Below are positions 49,846-61,700 of a stretch of DNA of 64,000 nt, piece after piece. The notes under the pieces are model-generated. The model made no database searches, was not told where the DNA came from, and worked only from the letters and a program-made list of their open reading frames with translations. The position numbers were made by a program, and so were the translations under genes. How positions within the stretch are numbered: the stretch's first letter is position 1; every line of letters starts with the position of its first letter. The DNA comes from Pseudomonadota bacterium (GTDB lineage Bacteria > Pseudomonadota > Gammaproteobacteria > Burkholderiales > Rhodocyclaceae), in assembly GCA_963205435.1 (NCBI GenBank), contig CAUJIV010000028.1:49540-113539 (forward strand), given 5' to 3'.

Positions 49846-50649
49846 CTAGAGACCTTTCTCGTCCAGCCAGGCGAGGATGCGCTCAGCCACCCGCTCCCAC
49901 CCGCATTCAAGCATCAAACCGTGGCCCATGCCGTTAAATATTTCCGCTTCGACGCCGTAATGGCGCGCCGTCAGCTCGACCTGCGAGGAGGGGATCAGGC
50001 TGTCGTGCTCGGCGCCCAGCACCAGCAGCGAAGGCAGGCGCCTGCGGCTCTTCAGCGGCAGGTTGAACAGGGTCATGTCCCAGATGGCGCGGTGCGACTC
50101 GGGCTGCATGCGCCGGTACCAGCGGGCGAGCCGGGCCTCGTCCACCGGCTGGGCGAACAGCGCCGCGCGCAGCGTGTCCGGCGCCGCGCGGCCGCCGCCG
50201 AGCAGGCGGTTGAGCTCGCCCATCAGCCCGGGCTTCTGCAAGGCCAGCCCGAGCGCCGCCGCCCACAGGCCCTGCGGCGGCACCGAGGACAGCAGCACCA
50301 CGCCGGCCGCCTCGTGGCGCTCGAGATACTTCTGCGCCACCATGCCGCCCATGGAATGGGCCACCAGCACCGGCGGCGCCGGCAGGCGCTCGGCCACCGC
50401 CGCGGCATCGCGCACGTACTGGTCGATGCCGAAGCTGTCCAGCCGCTCGCGCCCGGGCGAGGCGCCGTGGCCGGAAAAGCTGACGGCGTGGCTGGCGAAG
50501 CCGTTGCCGGCGAAGTAGGGCAGGAAGTACTCGTCCCAGCACCAGGCGGCGGCATAGGCGCCGTGCAGGAACAGCAAGGGCGTGCGCCGCGGCTTTCCCG
50601 GCGGCGAACGGCTGATGACTTCCAGCCCGGCGAAGTCCCTGCCGCTCAA
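49846..50649 (-). CDS. alpha/beta hydrolase
   Basis: PLLFLHGAYAAAWCWDEYFLPYFAGNGF...VLVAHSMGGMVAQKYLE...GMGHGLMLECGWERVAERILAWL; probable TTG start overlapping the GST stop. Confidence 0.85.
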   Translation of the reverse strand: MSGRDFAGLEVISRSPPGKPRRTPLLFLHGAYAAAWCWDEYFLPYFAGNGFASHAVSFSGHGASPGRERLDSFGIDQYVRDAAAVAERLPAPPVLVAHSMGGMVAQKYLERHEAAGVVLLSSVPPQGLWAAALGLALQKPGLMGELNRLLGGGRAAPDTLRAALFAQPVDEARLARWYRRMQPESHRAIWDMTLFNLPLKSRRRLPSLLVLGAEHDSLIPSSQVELTARHYGVEAEIFNGMGHGLMLECGWERVAERILAWLDEKGL

Positions 50650-51263
50650 TTCGGCACCGCCATGCCGCGCTGCACCGCCGGGCGGCCGGCGATCGCCCTG
50701 AACCAGCGCCGCACGTTCGGGTAGTCGTCCAGGTCGATCTCCTGCCAGTCGTGGCGCGCCACCCAGGGGTAGGTCGCCATGTCGGCGATCGAGTACTCGC
50801 CGGCGAGGTAGGCCGCCTGGCCGAGGCGGGCGTCGAGCACGCCGTAGAGCCGCGCGGTCTCGCGCGTGTAGCGGCTGATGGCGTAATCGACCCGCTCCGG
50901 CGCGAAGCGCAGGAAGTGGTGGGCCTGGCCGAACGTCGGCCCGATCCCGCCCATCTGGAACATCAGCCACTGCAGCGCCTCGTACTTGCCGCGCGCCGCG
51001 GCGGGCAGGAAGCGCCCCGTCTTGCCGGCCAGGTAGACGAGGATGGCGCCCGATTCCATCAGGCTGATCGGCTTGCCATCGGGGCCGTCCGGATCGACGA
51101 TCGAGGGGATCTTGCCGTTCGGATTGAGGGCGAGGTAGGCCGGCGTGAACTGCTCGCCCTGCATGATGTCGATCTTGCGCACGCGATAGGGCAGGTGGCA
51201 TTCCTCGAGCATGATGGCAACCTTGCGGCCGTTGGGCGTGCCCCAGGTGTATAGTTCGATCAT
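50646..51263 (-). CDS. glutathione S-transferase family protein
   Basis: MIELYTWGTPNGRKVAIMLEECHLPYRVRKIDIMQGEQFTPAYLALNPNGKIPSI...SLMESGAILVYLA. Confidence 0.95.
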   Translation of the reverse strand: MIELYTWGTPNGRKVAIMLEECHLPYRVRKIDIMQGEQFTPAYLALNPNGKIPSIVDPDGPDGKPISLMESGAILVYLAGKTGRFLPAAARGKYEALQWLMFQMGGIGPTFGQAHHFLRFAPERVDYAISRYTRETARLYGVLDARLGQAAYLAGEYSIADMATYPWVARHDWQEIDLDDYPNVRRWFRAIAGRPAVQRGMAVPN

Positions 51264-51273
51264 CGGCTTCTCC

Positions 51274-52191
51274 TCACTGCCCATGCTGAAGTGGCTGCTG
51301 GTCGTGCTGGTCGCCGTGCTGGTCGGCGCCCTCTTCCTGCCGCGCCTGGCCGCCCTGCGCGGCGGCAGGCTGCCCGGCGACATTCGCCTGCGCTTCAAGG
51401 GACGCGACTGGCATTTTCCCTTCGGCAGCGCCCTGCTGCTCTCCGCCCTCGCCACCCTGCTGCTGCGATTCCTCTGAGCCTTCCGCGAATTCCAGCCAGC
51501 CCTGCGGGGTCCACTGGAACAGCTTGCGCGTCACCGGCCGGCCCTGGTGGCGCTCGACCGTGTCCACCGTCTCGCGCAGCTGGGCGATCTTCGCCGGCTC
51601 CAGCGTGGCGGTCATCACCACGACGTCGCGCGTCGGCATGCCGAGGATCAGCGCCTCGCCCAGGGCCAGCGTCAGCTCGGCCCAGCGCCAGTGCAGCAGG
51701 ACGCGGCTGGCGGCATAGTCGTCGCGGGTGTCGATGACCCGCAGCCAGGGCAGCTTGCCCACCTGCTTGAGCGGAATCTCGCCGTAGAGGCGGTCGAGGT
51801 TGGCCAGGGCCCTCTGGTGCAGGCGCTCGGCGTCCATGCCCCAGGACTTCATCATGCCCTGCGAGACGAGCTGCGTGCCTTCCTTGAACTCGAGCGCGTA
51901 CATGACGCGGACGTCGGCGACGAAATCGCTCGCCACCAGGGCGTTGTCCTCGAACCAGGCGGGCGGCCTGTCCCCGCCCATGCGCGCCAGTTGCACGGCC
52001 AGCCGCTTCGCCGCCTGGTCGAGATAGCGCTTGCCGATCAGCACCGGGCGCAGCGCATCGAGCGCCTCCTCGGCGCTGTGCTCGGGCGGCGGCGCCTTTC
52101 CTGCCGCCGCCTCGTCGGCGCCGGACTGCTGCGCTCGCGCGCCGGCGGCGGCGAGGAACACGGCCAGCAGCAGGGCCAGCGCCCGCTTCAC
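51274..52191 (-). CDS. secreted hypothetical protein with Q/G/E-rich C-terminal tail
   Basis: GTG start, signal peptide [45 protein letters not shown]; last ~65 codons antisense to the DUF2905 gene. Confidence 0.78.
   Translation of the reverse strand: MKRALALLLAVFLAAAGARAQQSGADEAAAGKAPPPEHSAEEALDALRPVLIGKRYLDQAAKRLAVQLARMGGDRPPAWFEDNALVASDFVADVRVMYALEFKEGTQLVSQGMMKSWGMDAERLHQRALANLDRLYGEIPLKQVGKLPWLRVIDTRDDYAASRVLLHWRWAELTLALGEALILGMPTRDVVVMTATLEPAKIAQLRETVDTVERHQGRPVTRKLFQWTPQGWLEFAEGSEESQQQGGEGGEQQGAAEGKMPVASLEAQANVAGQPAAAQGGQARQEEGADQHGDQHDQQPLQHGQ
51283..51477 (+). CDS. DUF2905-type small membrane protein
   Basis: [64 protein letters not shown]. Confidence 0.85.
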   Translation: MLKWLLVVLVAVLVGALFLPRLAALRGGRLPGDIRLRFKGRDWHFPFGSALLLSALATLLLRFL

Positions 52192-53417
52192 GACGCTTCC
52201 CCGTCCGGCCGCAGCGCCTGGCGCACGGCCGCCACGCGCGCCTCGCGCACGCGCTCGGCGATGCGCGCCTTGTCCGCCGTGGCGGCGGCGATGACGCCGG
52301 CATCGACGCCCTGCGCCGCCCGCAGCGCCCGCCGCAGCAGGTCGCCCGCCGGCCAGGGCCGCTCCTCCCAGCCGGGCCGGCCGCGGAAATCGCATTCGCA
52401 GGCCTCCAGCAGCTGGCCGAAGCGCCGCGGGCGGCGCAGGGCGTCGGCGCGCATCAGCAGGTCGGCGAGGGTGGCCGGCCGCAGCGCGGCGGCGTCATGG
52501 ACCAGGCCGTGCTCGCGCGCCGTCAGCACGGCGAGGTCGCGGCAGTCGGTCGGCGCGCGCAGCCGCGCGCTGACGGCGGCGGCGAGCGCCGCGCCGGCGG
52601 CCTCGTGGCCGTGGTGGCGCGGCCATTCTGCCGGCGGCGTCTGCCCCTTGCCGAGGTCGTGCAGCAGGACGGCGTAGCGCACCGGCAGGCCGTGGTGGCG
52701 CGCCGCCGCCAGGTCGAGGGCGCGCAGCACATGGACGCCGGTGTCGATCTCGGGATGGTGCTCGGCCGGCTGCGGCACGCCGAAGAGGCGATCGAGCTCG
52801 GGCAGGATGCGCGCCAGCGCGCCGCACTCGCGCAGCAGCGCGATCATGCGCGAGGGCCGCGCCTCCATCAGCCCGCGCGCCAGCTCCTGCCAGACGCGCT
52901 CCGGCACGAGGTGGTCGACCTCGCCGCTGTCGCTCATCGCCCGCATCAGCGCCAGCGTCTCCTCGGCGACCGCGAAATCGGCGAAGCGGGCGGCGAAGCG
53001 CGCTACCCGCAGCACCCGCACCGGGTCCTCGGCGAAGGCCGGGCCGACGTGGCGCAGCCGCCGCGCGGCGAGGTCGGCGCGGCCGCCGAAGGGGTCGACC
53101 AGCGCGCCGCTCTCGTCCTCGGCGATGGCGTTGATGGTCAGGTCGCGCCGGGCGAGGTCCTGCTCCAGCGTGACGTCGGCGGCGGCATGGAAGACGAAGC
53201 CGCGGTAGCCCGGCGCGCTCTTGCGCTCGGTGCGCGCCAGGGCGTACTCCTCCTGCGTCTCGGGGTGGAGGAAGACGGGGAAGTCGCGCCCGACCGGGCG
53301 GAAGCCGCGCGCCAGCATCTCCTCGGGGGTGGCGCCGACGACGACGTGGTCGCGGTCCTGCACCGGCAGGCCGAGCAGGCGATCCCGCACCGCGCCGCCG
53401 ACGACATAGGTTTTCAT
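52188..53417 (-). CDS. cca: multifunctional CCA tRNA nucleotidyltransferase
   Basis: [50 protein letters not shown] domain HDLGKGQTP. Confidence 0.97.
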   Translation of the reverse strand: MKTYVVGGAVRDRLLGLPVQDRDHVVVGATPEEMLARGFRPVGRDFPVFLHPETQEEYALARTERKSAPGYRGFVFHAAADVTLEQDLARRDLTINAIAEDESGALVDPFGGRADLAARRLRHVGPAFAEDPVRVLRVARFAARFADFAVAEETLALMRAMSDSGEVDHLVPERVWQELARGLMEARPSRMIALLRECGALARILPELDRLFGVPQPAEHHPEIDTGVHVLRALDLAAARHHGLPVRYAVLLHDLGKGQTPPAEWPRHHGHEAAGAALAAAVSARLRAPTDCRDLAVLTAREHGLVHDAAALRPATLADLLMRADALRRPRRFGQLLEACECDFRGRPGWEERPWPAGDLLRRALRAAQGVDAGVIAAATADKARIAERVREARVAAVRQALRPDGEAS

Positions 53418-53427
53418 CGCACCGCGC

Positions 53428-54393
53428 TCAGTCCGAGCGGCGCGCCCTGACGCGAAAGCCGTAGAAGCGCTGGCGCGGCGTCTGCCTGCCGAGATACTCC
53501 GGCGCCACCGCCTCCAGCGCCGCCGGCTGCAGGCCGAAGGGCAGGGGCGGGCAGTCGCGGCAGACGCTGTCGACATCCATCGAGTCGAGGTTGTCCACCG
53601 ACAGCGGCGGATTCGGCAGCAGTTCGAGCAGCCCGGCCTGCAGCCGCGCGAAGGCCTCGGGCAGAGGCAGGATCGGCCGCGGCTTGCCGATCGCCTTGCC
53701 GGCATGGCGCACCAGCTCGGCCAGGGTGTAGACGCGCGGCCCGCAACAGCCATAGGCCTGGCCGAAGCTGTCGCGCCGGCCGAGGCTGGCGACCATGGCC
53801 TGCGCCACGTCGTCGACATGGACCGGCTGGAACTTCGCCTGCGCATTGCCCAGCGGCAGCAGCGGCAGGCGGCGCTGCAGGTCGGCGAAGAGATTGAGGA
53901 AGGCGTCCCCCGGCCCGAACATCACCGAGGGACGGAACACCGTCAGGTCGAGCGACTCTCCGGCGGCGCGCAGCACCGCCTCGCCCTCGCCCTTGGAGCG
54001 CAGGTACTGGCTGGGGCCGCCCGGGTCGGCGTTGAGCGCCGAGACGTGCAGCAGGCGGCGCACGCCGGCGGCGCGGCAGGCCGCGGCGATCTTGCGCGGC
54101 AGCTCGACGTGGGCGCGGGCGAAGTCGGGCCCGTAGGGCAGGCCGTAGCGGCTGTGCAGGACGCCGACCAGGTTGATGACCGCGTCCCGGCCGGCGATCA
54201 GCGCGCCGAGGCGGGCCTCGTCATGCACGTCGGCCTCCACCACCTCGACGGTGGGCAGGACCAGCAGGTGGCGGGCGCGCTCGCGGCGCCGCGTCGGCAC
54301 GCTCACGCGCCAGCCCTGCGCGACGAGCAGGCGGGCCAGCCGGCTGCCGAGGAAACCCGAGCCGCCGAGGAGGAGCGCGTTCTTCATGGCCAT
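53428..54393 (-). CDS. complex I NDUFA9-family NAD(P)-binding protein
   Basis: [55 protein letters not shown]. Confidence 0.92.
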   Translation of the reverse strand: MAMKNALLLGGSGFLGSRLARLLVAQGWRVSVPTRRRERARHLLVLPTVEVVEADVHDEARLGALIAGRDAVINLVGVLHSRYGLPYGPDFARAHVELPRKIAAACRAAGVRRLLHVSALNADPGGPSQYLRSKGEGEAVLRAAGESLDLTVFRPSVMFGPGDAFLNLFADLQRRLPLLPLGNAQAKFQPVHVDDVAQAMVASLGRRDSFGQAYGCCGPRVYTLAELVRHAGKAIGKPRPILPLPEAFARLQAGLLELLPNPPLSVDNLDSMDVDSVCRDCPPLPFGLQPAALEAVAPEYLGRQTPRQRFYGFRVRARRSD

Positions 54394-54465
54394 GGCGTTC
54401 AGCAGGAAAAAACGACAGGCGAATTCTACCTGCTGCCGCGGCGGCGATGGCCCGGCGGCGCGCCC

Positions 54466-56439
54466 TCAGGGCAGGTCTTCGATCCTCGGCGCATCGCCGC
54501 CCTTCGGCCTGATGAAGCCGAGCCGGCGCTTGAGCGACTGCGGCCGGCCGTCGAACAGCGCCGAGTAATACACGGTGTTGCTCATCACCTTCTTGACGTA
54601 GTCGCGCGTCTCGTTGAAGGGAATGGTCTCGGCGTAGATGGCGCCCTCCAGCGGCCGCGCGCCGTCGCGCCACTTGCGCGCGCGGCCCGGACCGGCGTTG
54701 TAGGCGGCCGAGGCCAGCACCGGGTGGCTGTCGAGCTCGTCGAGCACCATCTTCAGGTAGCTGGTGCCGAGAGTGACGTTGATGTCGGCGTCGCCGGTCT
54801 GGCCGGGGTGATAGTCCTTGAGGCCGATCTTCCGCGCCACCCAGCTCGCCGTCTTCGGCATCAGCTGCATCAGGCCGCGGGCGCCGACCACCGAGCGGGC
54901 GTTGCTGACGAAGCGGCTCTCCTGCCGCATCAGGCCGTAGACCCAGCCCTCATCCAGCTGCAGGGCGCGCGCCTTCGGCTCGACGTGCTCGCGGTAGGGC
55001 GCCAGGTAGCGCATCGAGTAGTCGTGCAGCGCCAGCGTGCGGTCTGCGGTGTTGATGGCGCGGTCGAAGATCTCGTTGCGCCTCGCCAGCTCGGCGGCGG
55101 CCAGCAGCCGGGCGTCGTCCATGCCGCGCAGGGCCCAGTTCCATTCGCGCACGCCTTCCGTCCGCAGGTCGAGGCGGAACAGCGCCAGGGCGCGGCGGAT
55201 GTCGGGCCGCCCGGCGATGGCGGCGACCTCCTCGCCGCCCGGCTTGCCCGCCTGCGGCGGCAGCACGATCGGCCTTCCCAGCTCGTCGTCGGCCAGGTTG
55301 CCGTAGAAATTCGGCTGGCCGGCGATGCGCTGGAACAGCGCCCGCGCCTGCTCCTTGCGGCCGAGGGCCGCCTCGGCGCGGCCGAGCCAGTAGGTCCAGT
55401 CGGGCTTGGCCTGCATCTCCTGCGGCATCTGCCCGATGCCTTCCTTCACCACGGCCCAGTCCTGCGCCCGCAGCGCGGCGCGCACCTTCCACGCCGCCTC
55501 CTCGTCCGTCAGCGGGAAGTCGCCAGCGGCGGCATACCAGCCGAGCGCCTCGGGCATGTGCCTGAGCGCCGCCTGCCAGCCGAGCTGGGCCTGGATGTAG
55601 GCATCGTCCGCCGCCGGGAAGCTGCCCCTGATCGCCTGCCACTGCCGCGCCGCCTGCGGCGGGTCGTTGCGGGCGATGCGCTGGACGGCGAACAGCGCCA
55701 TCTCGCGGCCGAGCCGGCTGGCGGCGAAATCGGCCGGCAGCATGGCGAGGTGGCGCATCGGCTTGTCGGCGATCGCCGCCAGCTGCTTCGCCGAGGGCGC
55801 CTGCCCGGGCGGCAGCCAGGCCGCGGCGGCGGCGGCGGCGGCGAGCTTCCTCGCCTCCAGCAGGCGGCGCAGGCGCTGCCAGATGTCCTCGCTGTCCAGC
55901 CGCCGCTCGGCGACCAGCCGCGCCATCAGGGGCTGGCAGGACTCGGGCAGCTCGCTTGCGCCAAACCACAGCGGCCGCGCTTCCTCGAGCGCGGCCGCAT
56001 CGCCCCGGCGCAGGCGGTCCTGCAGGGCATAGCAGGCGATCTCCTGGTCGGCCTGGACCAGCGCCGGATACTCCGTCTCGAACAGCGCCCATTCGCCCCG
56101 CTTGCCCAGCGCCTTCAGCCATTCGCCGCGCAGCCTGTCGGCGAGGTAGCTGCCGCGCTGGCGGTCGAGGAAGCCTCCCACCTCGCCCGCATCGGCCTCG
56201 TCGAGGCGCAGCCGCAGCGCCCAGTACTCTACATAGGCTTCGAGCTCGTGGCCGCGCGCCGCCTCGAGCTGGCGGGCAAGGCGGACGCGATCGCCGCGCT
56301 GGGCGGCGTCGCGCGCCGCGAGGATCGCCTCGTCGCCGCCGGCGCCGTGGCCCGCCGCCGCCGCGCCGGCCAGCAGCAGCGCGCACAAGGCGCGGCGCAT
56401 TCGATATAGTTGCCGCAACGCTTTCCTCATCCTTGCCAA
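54466..56439 (-). CDS. soluble lytic murein transglycosylase
   Basis: GLMRQESRFVSNARSVVGARGLMQLMPKTASWVARKIGL...ASAAYNAGPGRARKW Slt catalytic domain. Confidence 0.95.
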   Translation of the reverse strand: MARMRKALRQLYRMRRALCALLLAGAAAAGHGAGGDEAILAARDAAQRGDRVRLARQLEAARGHELEAYVEYWALRLRLDEADAGEVGGFLDRQRGSYLADRLRGEWLKALGKRGEWALFETEYPALVQADQEIACYALQDRLRRGDAAALEEARPLWFGASELPESCQPLMARLVAERRLDSEDIWQRLRRLLEARKLAAAAAAAAWLPPGQAPSAKQLAAIADKPMRHLAMLPADFAASRLGREMALFAVQRIARNDPPQAARQWQAIRGSFPAADDAYIQAQLGWQAALRHMPEALGWYAAAGDFPLTDEEAAWKVRAALRAQDWAVVKEGIGQMPQEMQAKPDWTYWLGRAEAALGRKEQARALFQRIAGQPNFYGNLADDELGRPIVLPPQAGKPGGEEVAAIAGRPDIRRALALFRLDLRTEGVREWNWALRGMDDARLLAAAELARRNEIFDRAINTADRTLALHDYSMRYLAPYREHVEPKARALQLDEGWVYGLMRQESRFVSNARSVVGARGLMQLMPKTASWVARKIGLKDYHPGQTGDADINVTLGTSYLKMVLDELDSHPVLASAAYNAGPGRARKWRDGARPLEGAIYAETIPFNETRDYVKKVMSNTVYYSALFDGRPQSLKRRLGFIRPKGGDAPRIEDLP

Positions 56440-56450
56440 ATCTCCCGCGC

Positions 56451-57074
56451 ATGGCCGATGCCGCCGCTGAACCGCGCGCCTTCCGCGCCGCCCTGCGCGC
56501 CCGCCTGATCGCCGCGCGCGAGGCGCTGCCGCCGGCCCTGCACGCGGAATTGTCCCGCCGCATTGAACGGCATCTTGCCGGCCTGCTTGAGGCGCTCGCG
56601 CCCGCCGTGCTCGCCTTCTGCTGGCCGCATCGCGGCGAATTCGACGCCCGCGCCCTGGTCGCGGCGCGGATCGAAGGCGGCCTGCGCGCCTGCCTGCCGA
56701 TCGTGGTGGACAGCGGCCTGCCGCTGGAATTCCGCGAATGGGCGCCCGCCAGCGAGATGATGGCCGGCCGCTACGGCATTCCCGTGCCGGCCGGAGGCGC
56801 CCGCCTGCGGCCCGACGCCATCCTCATGCCGCTCAACGCCTTCGACGCGAGCGGCTGCCGCCTCGGCTACGGCGGCGGCTATTTCGACCGCAGCCTCGCC
56901 GCGCTCGCGCCGCGCCCGCGCGCCGTCGGCGTCGGCTTCGAGCTGGCCCGCGTGGACAGCCTCGACCCGCAGCCTCACGACCAGCCGATGGACTTCATCG
57001 TCACCGAGGCCGGCGCCTTCGAACGGGCCGCCGGCCGCCTGCGTCCGTTCGCGCCGCCGCGGCAACGCGGCTGA
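56451..57074 (+). CDS. 5-formyltetrahydrofolate cyclo-ligase
   Basis: PDAILMPLNAFDASGCRLGYGGGYFDRSLA. Confidence 0.95.
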   Translation: MADAAAEPRAFRAALRARLIAAREALPPALHAELSRRIERHLAGLLEALAPAVLAFCWPHRGEFDARALVAARIEGGLRACLPIVVDSGLPLEFREWAPASEMMAGRYGIPVPAGGARLRPDAILMPLNAFDASGCRLGYGGGYFDRSLAALAPRPRAVGVGFELARVDSLDPQPHDQPMDFIVTEAGAFERAAGRLRPFAPPRQRG

Positions 57075-57111
57075 ATTCCGCGCGGCGCGACGCAACGGTG
57101 CGGCGAAACAT

Positions 57112-58620
57112 TCAACCGAGGAACATCCGGTAAGCCGGATTCTTCGACTCATCCTGCCAGGCATAGCCGAGGCGCCTGAGAAAGGCGCGGAAGGCCGGTT
57201 TGTCGCGCGGCGGCACCTGCATGCCGACCAGCACGCGGCCGCTGTCGGCGCCGTGGTTGCGGTAATGGAACAGCGAGATGTTCCAGCCCGCGCTCATGCT
57301 GTCGAGGAAGTTCATCAGCGCGCCGGGGCGCTCGGGAAACTCGAAGCGGTAGATCAGCTCGTGGTCGACCGGCGCGTGGCCGCCGACCATGTGGCGCACG
57401 TGCAGCTTGGCCATCTCGTCCTCGGTCAGGTCGAACGTGGCGAGGCCGTGGCGGCGCAGCGACTCGACCAGCCGCAGCGACTCGGCGCGGTTGCCGACCT
57501 GGACGCCAACGAAGACGTGGGCAGCGGCCGGATCGGCGTAGCGGTAGTTGAATTCGGTGACGTTGCGCGGCCCGAGCAGGCGGCAGAACTTCCTGAAGCT
57601 GCCCGGCGTCTCGGGAATCGTCACCGCCAGCACCGCCTCGCGCTGCTCGCCGACCTCGGCGCGCTCGGCGACGAAGCGCAGGCGGTCGAAGTTGGTGTTG
57701 GCGCCCGAGGCCACCGCCACCAGCGTCCGCTTGCGCGGCTTTTGCTTCGCCGCCCAGGCCTTGGCGCCGGCGATCGCCAGGGCGCCGGCCGGCTCGAGGA
57801 TCGAGCGGGTGTCCTCGAAGACGTCCTTGATCGCCGCGCAGATCGCGTCGGTGTCGACGGTGACGACCTCGTCGACCACCTTGCGGCAGAGGCGGAAGGT
57901 GGTCGCGCCGACCTGCTTCACCGCCACGCCGTCGGCGAACAGGCCGACCTGGGCGAGGCGCAGGCGGCGGCCGGCGGCGAGCGAGCGCGCCATGGCGTCG
58001 GCGTCCGCCGGCTCGACGCCGATCACGCGGATCTGCGGCCGCAGCCGCTTGACATAGGCGCCGATGCCGGCGATCAGGCCGCCGCCGCCGACCGGCGCGA
58101 AGATGGCGTCGATCGGCCGCGGATGCTGGCGCAGGATCTCCATGCCGATGGTGCCCTGGCCGGCGATCACCTCGGCGTCGTCGTAAGGGTGCACGAAGGC
58201 CAGCCGGCGCCGCTTCTCCAGCTTCTTCGCCTCGCCGTAGGCCTCGTCGTAGCTGTCGCCGGCGAGCACCACCTCGGCGCCGCGCGCCGCCACGGCGGCG
58301 ACCTTGATCTGCGGCGTCGTCACCGGCATGACGATCACCGCCCGGCAGCCCAGCTTCTGCGCGGCCAGCGCCACGCCCTGGGCGTGGTTGCCGGCCGAGG
58401 CGGTGATGACGCCGCGCCGCAGCGCCGCCGCCGGCAGGCGCGCCATCTTGTTGTAGGCGCCGCGCAGCTTGAAGGAGAACACCTCCTGGGTGTCCTCGCG
58501 CTTCAGCAGCAGCTCGCTGCCCAGGCGCGCCGAGAGCAGCTCGGCGCGCTCGAGCGGCGTCTCGACCGCCACGTCATACACCCGCGCGTTGAGGATCCGT
58601 TCCAGGAAATCGTCCGCCAT
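57112..58620 (-). CDS. ilvA: threonine ammonia-lyase, biosynthetic
   Basis: LLLKREDTQEVFSFKLRGAYNKMARL PLP Lys region; two C-terminal ACT-like regions. Confidence 0.97.
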   Translation of the reverse strand: MADDFLERILNARVYDVAVETPLERAELLSARLGSELLLKREDTQEVFSFKLRGAYNKMARLPAAALRRGVITASAGNHAQGVALAAQKLGCRAVIVMPVTTPQIKVAAVAARGAEVVLAGDSYDEAYGEAKKLEKRRRLAFVHPYDDAEVIAGQGTIGMEILRQHPRPIDAIFAPVGGGGLIAGIGAYVKRLRPQIRVIGVEPADADAMARSLAAGRRLRLAQVGLFADGVAVKQVGATTFRLCRKVVDEVVTVDTDAICAAIKDVFEDTRSILEPAGALAIAGAKAWAAKQKPRKRTLVAVASGANTNFDRLRFVAERAEVGEQREAVLAVTIPETPGSFRKFCRLLGPRNVTEFNYRYADPAAAHVFVGVQVGNRAESLRLVESLRRHGLATFDLTEDEMAKLHVRHMVGGHAPVDHELIYRFEFPERPGALMNFLDSMSAGWNISLFHYRNHGADSGRVLVGMQVPPRDKPAFRAFLRRLGYAWQDESKNPAYRMFLG

Positions 58621-58745
58621 AGGCCGGCAAGGGTATCAGCGCGCCGGCCGATCCTCAAGGCCATGCCCGCCGCAAGGGTTTGATTTGCCGGCGTCTTGCG
58701 CCGCGCTCGGTTAAAATTCCGCCTTTGCCGCCGCGCCCCGACCGC

Positions 58746-61700
58746 ATGACCGCCCGCCTGCGCGAGATCCCCTACAACTACACCTCGTTCTCCGACCGCG
58801 AGATCGTCATCCGCCTGCTCGGCGAGGAGGCCTGGCGCACGCTCGATCGCCTGCGCGCCGAGCGCGTCACCGGCCGCTCGGCGCGCATGCTCTACGAGGT
58901 GCTCGGCGACATCTGGGTGGTGCAGCGCAACCCCTACCTCGAGGACGACCTGCTCGGCGACCGCGGCCGGCGCGAGGCCCTCGTCGGCGCCCTGCGCCAC
59001 CGCCTCGCCGAGGTCGACAAGCGCCGCCAGGGCAACCAGGCCGTCGCCGGCCTGCTCGCCGCCGCCCATGCGGCGGTCGACCGCTTCGCCGCCGCCTTCG
59101 CCGAAACGGCGGAACTGCGACGCCAGACGCTGCACGCGCTGGCCCGCCACACGCGGCGCGACAACATTTGCTTCGACGCCCTCTCGCGCGTCTCCCACGC
59201 CACCGACGCCACCGACTGGCGCGTCGAATATCCCTTCGTCGTGCTCTGCCCCGACGCGGAGGAAGAGCTGCCCGGCCTCGTCAAGGGCTGCATCTCCCTC
59301 GGCCTCGGCCTCATCCCGCGCGGCGGCGGCACCGGCTACACCGGCGGCGCCGTGCCGCTGGAAGCCCGCTCGGCGGTGATCAACACCGAGAAGCTCGACC
59401 GCGTCGGCGCGCCGCGCGAGCTGACCCTGCCGGGCGCGGAGCGCCCCTGCTTCGTCATCGACTGCGGCGCCGGCACGGTGACGCGCCGCGTCGAGGAGGC
59501 CGCCCAGGCCGCCGGGCTGGTCTTCGCCGTCGATCCGACCTCGGCCGACGCCTCCTGCATCGGCGGCAACATCGCCATGAACGCCGGCGGCAAGAAGGCC
59601 GTGCTGTGGGGCACGACGCTCGACAACCTCGCCTCGTGGAAGATGGTCGATCCCGACGGCAACTGGCTCGAGGTCGAGCGCCTCGGGCACAACCTCGGCA
59701 AGATCCACGACCAGGCGCTGGCCCGCTTCCGCCTGCGGCGCACCGATTCGGCCGCGGGAAGCCTGCTCGCCGAGGAGATCCTCGAGGTGCCGGGCAGCCG
59801 CTTCCGCAAGCGCGGGCTGGGCAAGGACGTCACCGACAAGTTCCTCGCCGGCCTGCCCGGCGTGCAGAAGGAGGGCTGCGACGGCATCATCGCCTCGGCG
59901 CGCTTCATCCTCCATCGCATGCCGCCGGTCGCGCGCACGGTGTGCCTCGAGTTCTTCGGCCAGGTGCGCGAGGCGGTGCCGGCCATCGTCGAGATCGTCG
60001 ACTTCCTCGAGCGCCAGCGGCAGGGCGCCGCGGCGGACGGCGGCGGGGTCATGCTGGCCGGCCTCGAGCACCTCGACGAGCGCTACGTCAGGGCCGTCGG
60101 CTACGCGACCAAGGCGCGCCGCCACGGCCGGCCGAAGATGGTGCTGCTCGGCGACATCGTCGGCGAGGACGAGGGCGCCGTCATGCGCGCCGCCTCGCAG
60201 GTGGTGCGCATCGCCAACGGCCGCGGCGGCGAGGGCTTCATCGCCACCGGCGCCGAGGCGCGCCGCGCCTTCTGGCTCGACCGCGCCCGCACCGCCGCCA
60301 TCGCCCGCCACACCAACGCCTTCAAGATCAACGAGGACGTCGTCATCCCGCTGCCGCGCATGGGCGACTACTGCGACGGCATCGACCGCATCAACATCGA
60401 GCTGTCCACGCGCAACAAGCTGCGCCTGTGCGACGCGCTGGAAGGCTTCCTGCGCGGCGAGCTGCCGCTGCGCGCGCCCGAGGCCGCCCTCTCCGCCGAG
60501 GAGCTGGTCGGCGACCGCCGCCAGCGCGCCCTCGCCCATGTCGCCGCCGTGCGCGCGCGCTGGCAGGGCCTGCTCGACGGCCTCGACGCCCAGGCGCCCG
60601 GCGAGGCCGCCGGCGTCACCGTCTCCCACGCCCTGCAGGACCAGCGCCTGCGCGTCTCCTGGAAGGAGGAGCTGCGGCCGCAGCTGGCCGACATCTTCGA
60701 CGGCGCGCTGTTCCAGCCGCTGGTCGAGCGCATCGACGCCATCCACCGCGAGGTGCTGCGCGGCCGCGTCTTCGTCGCCCTGCACATGCACGCCGGCGAC
60801 GGCAACGTGCACACCAACATCCCGGTCAATTCCGACCACTACGAGATGCTGCGGGAGGCCAGCGCCGCCGTCGACCGCATCATGGCGCTGGCGAGGAGCC
60901 TCGGCGGCGTCATCTCCGGCGAGCACGGCATCGGCATCACCAAGCTCGACTACCTGGCGCCCGAGGAGCTCGCCCCCTTCGCCGAGTACAAGCGCCGCGT
61001 CGACCCGCAGGAGCGCTTCAACAAGGGCAAGCTGCGCCCCGGCGCCGGCCTGGCGCGCGCCTGGACGCCGAGCTTCAGCCTGCTCGGCGTCGAGTCGCTG
61101 ATCCTCGAGCAGTCGGAGATCGGCCGCATCTCGGCCATGGTCAAGGACTGCCTGCGCTGCGGCAAGTGCAAGCCGGTCTGCTCGACCCACGTGCCGCGCG
61201 CCAACCTGCTCTACTCGCCGCGCAACAAGATCCTCGGCACCGGCCTGCTGGTCGAGGCCTTCCTCTACGAGGAGCAGACGCGGCGCGGCGTCTCTCTGCG
61301 GCACTTCGACGAGCTGAACGACATCGCCGACCACTGCACCATCTGCCACCGCTGCCTGAAGCCCTGCCCGGTGGACATCGACACCGGCGACGTCTCCGTC
61401 GCCATGCGCAACTTCCTGCGCGAGCAGGGCCGCAAGAAGTTCGTGCCGGCCAAGGCCGCGGCGATGGCCTTCCTCACCCTCAAGGACCCGGCGACCCTCG
61501 CGCTGATGAGGAAGGGCATGATCGAGTGGGGCTACAGGGCGCAGCGGCTCGGCCACCGGCTGGCGAAATGGAGCGGGCTGGCCGCGCGCAGCAAGCGCCA
61601 GCCGGCCGCCACCCTCGGCCAGCCCTCGCTGCGCGCCCAGGTCATCCACTTCGTCAACCGGCCGCTGCCGCCGCGCATGCCGAGCCGCGCCTCGCGCGCC

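Noticed and set aside
56440-56450. 6S RNA beside 5-formyltetrahydrofolate cyclo-ligase
   Set aside because: Expected from synteny in some proteobacteria, but the intergenic gap here is only 11 bp
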